Positions 36,618-40,143 of a stretch of 40,143 nt of DNA are shown piece after piece (position 1 is the stretch's first letter; each line of letters opens with the position of its first letter). Position numbers and translations under genes: made by a program. The notes beneath the pieces are model-generated. The model had not been told where the DNA came from. It searched no databases and was given only the letters and a program-made list of their open reading frames with translations. This stretch comes from an uncultured Bacteroidia bacterium (GTDB lineage Bacteria > Bacteroidota > Bacteroidia > Bacteroidales > F082), in contig CADBZW010000042.1 of NCBI GenBank assembly GCA_902799345.1, forward strand, positions 1 to 40,143, written 5' to 3'.

Positions 36618-36995
36618 TTACTTCGTAGCCTTCTTCTTGTTAGCGACAGTCTTTTTACGGCCCTTACGGGTACGTGCGTTGTTCTTCGTGCTCTGTCCAC
36701 GGACGGGCAGGCCGGCACGATGACGGACACCTCTGTAGCAACCGATATCCATCAAACGCTTAATGTTCATCTGAACTTCACCGCGAAGCTCACCTTCAGT
36801 CTTGTACTGCTCGGCGATGATGTCACGGACGGTCTTCTGCTCGTCGTCGGTCCAGTCCTGGACTTTCTTCGAGGGCTCGACACCGGCTTTGTTCAGGATT
36901 TCCTTGGACAGTGAACGTCCAATGCCGTAAATGTAGGTCAATGAGATTTCACCGGCTTTGTTGCTCGGGATATCTACACCAGCGATTCTTGCCAT
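36618..36995 (-). CDS. rpsM: 30S ribosomal protein uS13
   Basis: A 125-residue protein of the 30S head that touches the 50S subunit and P-site t[22 protein letters not shown] and the [20 protein letters not shown] tail are canonical, ending with a lysine-rich stretch. Confidence 0.97.
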   Translation of the reverse strand: MARIAGVDIPSNKAGEISLTYIYGIGRSLSKEILNKAGVEPSKKVQDWTDDEQKTVRDIIAEQYKTEGELRGEVQMNIKRLMDIGCYRGVRHRAGLPVRGQSTKNNARTRKGRKKTVANKKKATK

Positions 36996-37032
36996 ATTTT
37001 CTTATTTCTTTAGTTTAAATTATCGACCAGAA

Positions 37033-37149
37033 TTAACCCTGACGCTGATTCTCTTTAGGGTTCTTCTTATTAATCACGTACACTCTGCCTTTACGCTTCA
37101 CGATGATGCAGTCGGCAGATCTTTTCTTTACAGATGCTTGAACTTTCAT
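37033..37149 (-). CDS. rpmJ: 50S ribosomal protein bL36
   Basis: A 38-residue protein, [20 protein letters not shown] onward, ending KENQRQG. The order between infA and rpsM is standard. Only one cysteine (Cys14) remains of the four zinc ligands of the classical form, so this is a zinc-independent (C-minus) bL36, as common in Bacteroidota. Confidence 0.95.
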   Translation of the reverse strand: MKVQASVKKRSADCIIVKRKGRVYVINKKNPKENQRQG

Positions 37150-37176
37150 TTCAATATTCTTTTGTAGTTTGCTTCT

Positions 37177-37398
37177 TTAACTCTTGTACCTGAAGGTGAT
37201 ACGGCCCTTTGTCAGATCGTAGGGAGACATTTCCAGCTTGACCTTGTCGCCAGGCAGGATCTTGATATAGTGCATGCGCATCTTGCCGGAGATGGTGGCG
37301 ATGATGACCAAGCCGTTCTCCAACTCGACGCGGAACATGGCGTTTCCCAACGCTTCCACTACCGTGCCTTCCTGTTCAATCGACATTTGTTTTACCAT
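37177..37398 (-). CDS. infA: translation initiation factor IF-1
   Basis: A 73-residue S1/OB-fold factor that sits in the ribosomal A site during initiation. [26 protein letters not shown] and the end [16 protein letters not shown] are canonical. It starts a transcription unit with its own -7 element upstream, separate from secY. The methionine aminopeptidase gene (map), often found between secY and infA, is absent here. Confidence 0.96.
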   Translation of the reverse strand: MVKQMSIEQEGTVVEALGNAMFRVELENGLVIIATISGKMRMHYIKILPGDKVKLEMSPYDLTKGRITFRYKS

Positions 37399-37474
37399 AT
37401 TTTATCCTTTCAAATACTATTTTGTTGTTTTTCACTTCAGTCCCTCAACGCAAGGAACCCATTTTTTCGGGCTG

Positions 37475-37482
37475 CAAAAGTA
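37475..37482 (-). promoter_or_regulatory. -7 element for the infA-rplQ operon
   Basis: TACTTTTG on the minus strand, perfect TAnnTTTG, giving a leader of about 70 nt. It shows that infA, rpmJ, rpsM, rpsK, rpsD, rpoA and rplQ can be transcribed apart from the spc operon. Confidence 0.6.
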
Positions 37483-37562
37483 CAAATTCTTTTCCAATTA
37501 CAGGATTTTTTTGTCATTTTTCTTCATCCTACCCTCTTCAAGTCCCTTTTTTGCCTTTTCTT

Positions 37563-37626
37563 CGGGGAACCTCCGGCGCTATACCGAAGGTTTCCCGAAG
37601 GTTGGGCTAACGTCTGAGGACAGACG
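37563..37626 (-). terminator. hairpins after secY, possible transcript end
   Basis: CGTCTG/CAGACG with loop AGGA (37611-37626) and a larger imperfect hairpin (37563-37576 with 37584-37597, two wobble positions) follow the secY stop at 37633. Neither is followed by a T-run on the minus strand, so they are hairpins and not proven terminators. Confidence 0.4.
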
Positions 37627-37632
37627 CTTCAA

Positions 37633-38994
37633 TTACATCCTACCGATACGACCCTTGATACGGCCGGTCTTGGTGAGACCGTCGTAGTGGTGCATCAAGA
37701 GGTGGCTTTCGATCTGCTGCAAGGTGTCGAGCACGACGCCCACAAGAATCAGCAGCGAGGTTCCGCCATAGAAGTGGGAGAATCCCGTGGTGACGTTCAT
37801 GAGCGATGCCACGATGGCAGGCATGATGGCCACAAGACCGAGGAAGATGGAACCGGGCAGGGTAATTCTCGACATGATGGTGTCGAGGTACTCAGCCGTC
37901 TTCTTACCAGGTTTGACGCCAGGAATGAAACCACCGTTCTTCTTGATGTCCTCAGCCATTTGGTTGGTATTCATCGTCACAGCCGTATAGAAATAGGTGA
38001 AGGCGATGATCATGAGGAAGAACACAAGGTTGTACCAGAAGCCGTTGATGTTGGTGAAGGCAGCGGCGAATCCCGTCAGGGCATCACTCTGTCTGAAACC
38101 GGCGATGGTGATAGGCAGGAACATGATGGCCTGAGCGAAGATGATAGGCATAACGCCAGCAGCATTCACTTTCAGCGGGATGTATTGGCGGACGCCGCCA
38201 TACTGACGGTTGCCGACCACGCGCTTGGCATACTGTACCGGGATCTTGCGGGTGCCTTGGACGAGGGCGATGGTGCCCACCATCACGAAGAACAACACGA
38301 CCAGCTCGATGACGAGGACCAGCAGGCCGGTGCCACCTTGGCTGAAGCGGGCTGCGCATTCGGCTGCGAAGGCGCCGGGCAGACGGGCGATGATACCGAT
38401 CATAATGATGAGGGAGATACCATTGCCGATACCCTTATCCGTGATTCTCTCGCCGAGCCACATGATGAACAGGGTGCCAGCCACCAGCAGGATCACCGAC
38501 GAAATCCAGAAGAAGACTCCGGGGGCGTCGCCGTTGAAAGGCGTGACAGCGGTGACAGCACCAGCCATCCTGAACTGTTCGATGACGTTCTTGATGTAAC
38601 CGGGGGCCTGGACGACCACGATGATCACAGTCAAGTAACGCATGATCTGGTTCAATTTCTTACGGCCACTCTCACCTTCCTTTTGCAGGCGCTGGAAGTA
38701 AGGCACTGCCATGCCGAGCAATTGGATGATGATGGATGCGGTGATGTAAGGCATGATACCCAAGGCGAAGATAGAAGCGTTGCCGAAAGCACCGCCCGAG
38801 AACATGTTCAACAGTCCGAGCAAGCCGCCTTCACTGCTTCTTTGCAGGATCGACAACTGGTTGGGGTCGACGCCGGGGATCACCACGAACGAGCCGAAGC
38901 GATAGACCAAGATGATGAGGATGGTGTAAAGGATGCGCTTGCGCAGCTCCTCAATCTTGAAGATATTCCTTATGGTTTCGATCAGTCTGTTCAT
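37633..38994 (-). CDS. secY: preprotein translocase subunit SecY
   Basis: A 453-residue ten-helix channel protein of the SecYEG translocon in the inner membrane. FGSFVVIPGVDPNQL, GGAFGNASIFALGIMPYITASIIIQLL and the cytoplasmic loop near KRVVGNRQYGG are typical. The ATG at 38992-38994 overlaps the rplO stop (ATGA), favouring it over a TTG start seven codons upstream. The last gene of the spc group, followed by hairpins. Confidence 0.96.
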   Translation of the reverse strand: MNRLIETIRNIFKIEELRKRILYTILIILVYRFGSFVVIPGVDPNQLSILQRSSEGGLLGLLNMFSGGAFGNASIFALGIMPYITASIIIQLLGMAVPYFQRLQKEGESGRKKLNQIMRYLTVIIVVVQAPGYIKNVIEQFRMAGAVTAVTPFNGDAPGVFFWISSVILLVAGTLFIMWLGERITDKGIGNGISLIIMIGIIARLPGAFAAECAARFSQGGTGLLVLVIELVVLFFVMVGTIALVQGTRKIPVQYAKRVVGNRQYGGVRQYIPLKVNAAGVMPIIFAQAIMFLPITIAGFRQSDALTGFAAAFTNINGFWYNLVFFLMIIAFTYFYTAVTMNTNQMAEDIKKNGGFIPGVKPGKKTAEYLDTIMSRITLPGSIFLGLVAIMPAIVASLMNVTTGFSHFYGGTSLLILVGVVLDTLQQIESHLLMHHYDGLTKTGRIKGRIGRM

Positions 38995-39443
38995 TTCGTT
39001 TCGTATTTGTCGCAAGTGCCACCGACGGCCTCGATCATCTCCTTGGCCTTAGCGGAAAATGCGTGAACCCTAACTTCCAATTTTGCAGTCAATTCACCCT
39101 TGGCCAGAACCTTGACGAGTTCTTTCTTATGGGTGACACCATTTTCGACCAGCACTTCGGGGGTAATCACCGAGATGCCTTTGTCAGCAAGTTTCTGCAA
39201 AGTTGAGAGGTTGACGGGGCAATACTCAACGCGATTCATGTTGGTGAAACCAAACTTAGGAACCAAACGCTGGAGAGGCATCTGACCGCCTTGGAAGCCG
39301 ATCTTACGCTTTGCGCCGGAGCGGGCTTGTGCGCCCTTATGACCGCGCGTTGACGTGCCGCCTCTTCCCGAACCTTGGCCACGGCCTAATCTTTTCTTTT
39401 CCTTTGTAGAACCTGCTGCTGGTTTTAAATTACTTAAATCCAT
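38991..39443 (-). CDS. rplO: 50S ribosomal protein uL15
   Basis: A 150-residue uL15 starting MDLSNLKPAAGSTKEKKRLG, with the glycine-rich GRGQGSGRGGTSTRGHKGA region and the FQGGQMPLQRLVPKFGF motif. It overlaps secY by four bases. Confidence 0.97.
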   Translation of the reverse strand: MDLSNLKPAAGSTKEKKRLGRGQGSGRGGTSTRGHKGAQARSGAKRKIGFQGGQMPLQRLVPKFGFTNMNRVEYCPVNLSTLQKLADKGISVITPEVLVENGVTHKKELVKVLAKGELTAKLEVRVHAFSAKAKEMIEAVGGTCDKYETK

Positions 39444-39472
39444 GATAAATGTAGATTTGATAAGTTCAACAA

Positions 39473-39655
39473 TTAGATTTCTTCGATCTTGAGGAGATGG
39501 GCGATTTTGTTCACCATACCGGCCATGACGGGGTCATCCATGTCGACCTCGACAGACTGGTGCATCTTTCTCAGCTTGAGTGACCTCAAAGTGTCCTTTT
39601 GATCTTGTGGTCTTCCGATACCACTTCTGACTTGGGTGATTCTTACTTTTTTCAT
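39473..39655 (-). CDS. rpmD: 50S ribosomal protein uL30
   Basis: A 60-residue uL30, MKKVRITQVRSGIGRPQDQK with TLRSLKLRKMHQSVE. The ATG at 39653-39655 was chosen because the longer in-frame start would run into rpsE. Confidence 0.96.
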   Translation of the reverse strand: MKKVRITQVRSGIGRPQDQKDTLRSLKLRKMHQSVEVDMDDPVMAGMVNKIAHLLKIEEI

Positions 39656-39668
39656 CGTTTCAAAAGTT

Positions 39669-40143
39669 TTATCCGTTAAACACAGTATCCAAATCCACAC
39701 CTCTCAATTGAGCGACGGTATAAGCATCGCGCATTCTGGTCAGTGCATCGAAAGTGGCCTTCACAACAGAGTGAGGGTTGGATGAGCCTTTCGACTTGGC
39801 CATCACGTTCTTCACGCCAACGCTTTCGAGGACGGCACGCATGGCACCGCCAGCGATGACGCCGGTACCGGGGGTAGCGGGCTGGATGTAGACGTAAGCA
39901 CCGCTATACTTACCGTATTGTTCGTGAGGCAGCGTGCCGTTCAGGACGGGAACCTTGACGAGGTTCTTCTTGGCGTCATCGACGCCCTTCTGGATGGCGG
40001 CAGTGGCTTCCTTGGCCTTACCGAGGCCGTAACCGACGACGCCGTTCTCATTGCCGACGACAACCAGTGCTGCGAAAGTGAAAGTACGACCACCTTTGGT
40101 CACCTTGGTGACGCGGTTGATGCTAACGAGACGTTCCTTGAAC
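39669..40143 (-). CDS. rpsE: 30S ribosomal protein uS5, 5' end outside window
   Basis: C-terminal 157 residues of uS5, beginning [20 protein letters not shown] in the frame that leaves the window at 40143. The [19 protein letters not shown] and [16 protein letters not shown] motifs are canonical for this protein, which helps decoding accuracy. The internal Met at 40103 is not the start. Confidence 0.97.
   Translation of the reverse strand, partial: FKERLVSINRVTKVTKGGRTFTFAALVVVGNENGVVGYGLGKAKEATAAIQKGVDDAKKNLVKVPVLNGTLPHEQYGKYSGAYVYIQPATPGTGVIAGGAMRAVLESVGVKNVMAKSKGSSNPHSVVKATFDALTRMRDAYTVAQLRGVDLDTVFNG

Overview
The window looks like chromosome of a Bacteroidales-type Bacteroidota member. 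Evidence: nearly every recognisable promoter fits the phylum's TAnnTTTG (-7) element, ribosomal genes and gyrB have Bacteroidota-style sequences, Shine-Dalgarno sites are mostly absent, and at least four secreted proteins end in type IX secretion (T9SS) C-terminal sorting domains. Genus cannot be told from what is visible. No phage, plasmid, insertion sequence, CRISPR array or tRNA was seen.

Layout. 1-2525 (minus): korAB, a two-subunit 2-oxoacid:ferredoxin oxidoreductase, divergent from a small 2[4Fe-4S] ferredoxin and a lipoprotein (2656-3932). 3934-7969 (minus): a probable three-gene operon of a Ser/Thr kinase-AAA+ ATPase fusion, a YbjN-like protein and a secreted GH2 glycosidase. 8001-10089 (minus): gyrB. 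10325-15120 (minus): a translationally coupled pair, a 1019-residue TPR protein and an outer-membrane beta-barrel protein. 15332-28117: an accessory region of secreted proteins and leader RNAs. 28267-28687: RNase P RNA. 28708-30941 (minus): a T9SS protein and prmC. 31136-33968 (plus): a second, four-subunit 2-oxoacid:ferredoxin oxidoreductase. 33991-40143 (minus): the end of the spc/alpha ribosomal cluster (rpsE, rpmD, rplO, secY, then infA, rpmJ, rpsM, rpsK, rpsD, rpoA, rplQ).

The most interesting part is 15.3-28.1 kb. Two canonical cobalamin riboswitches (minus strand, about 154 nt, differing only at two positions that form a compensatory base pair) each lead a T9SS-secreted protein, and these two proteins share a paralogous C-terminal module. 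Two further plus-strand leaders, 157 nt long with one mismatch between them, carry the 5' and central parts of a cobalamin riboswitch but lack the canonical 3' B12 box, having instead a shared ATAACAAGGTRTGCCC sequence. One of these leads a 1536-residue T9SS protein. The other is back-to-back with a canonical riboswitch and runs into a strong intrinsic terminator before a CoA-transferase gene that seems to have its own promoter. I infer a corrinoid-responsive programme controlling surface proteins, possibly including non-canonical corrinoid-type RNAs. No corrinoid uptake or synthesis gene lies in the window, so the link rests on the RNAs.
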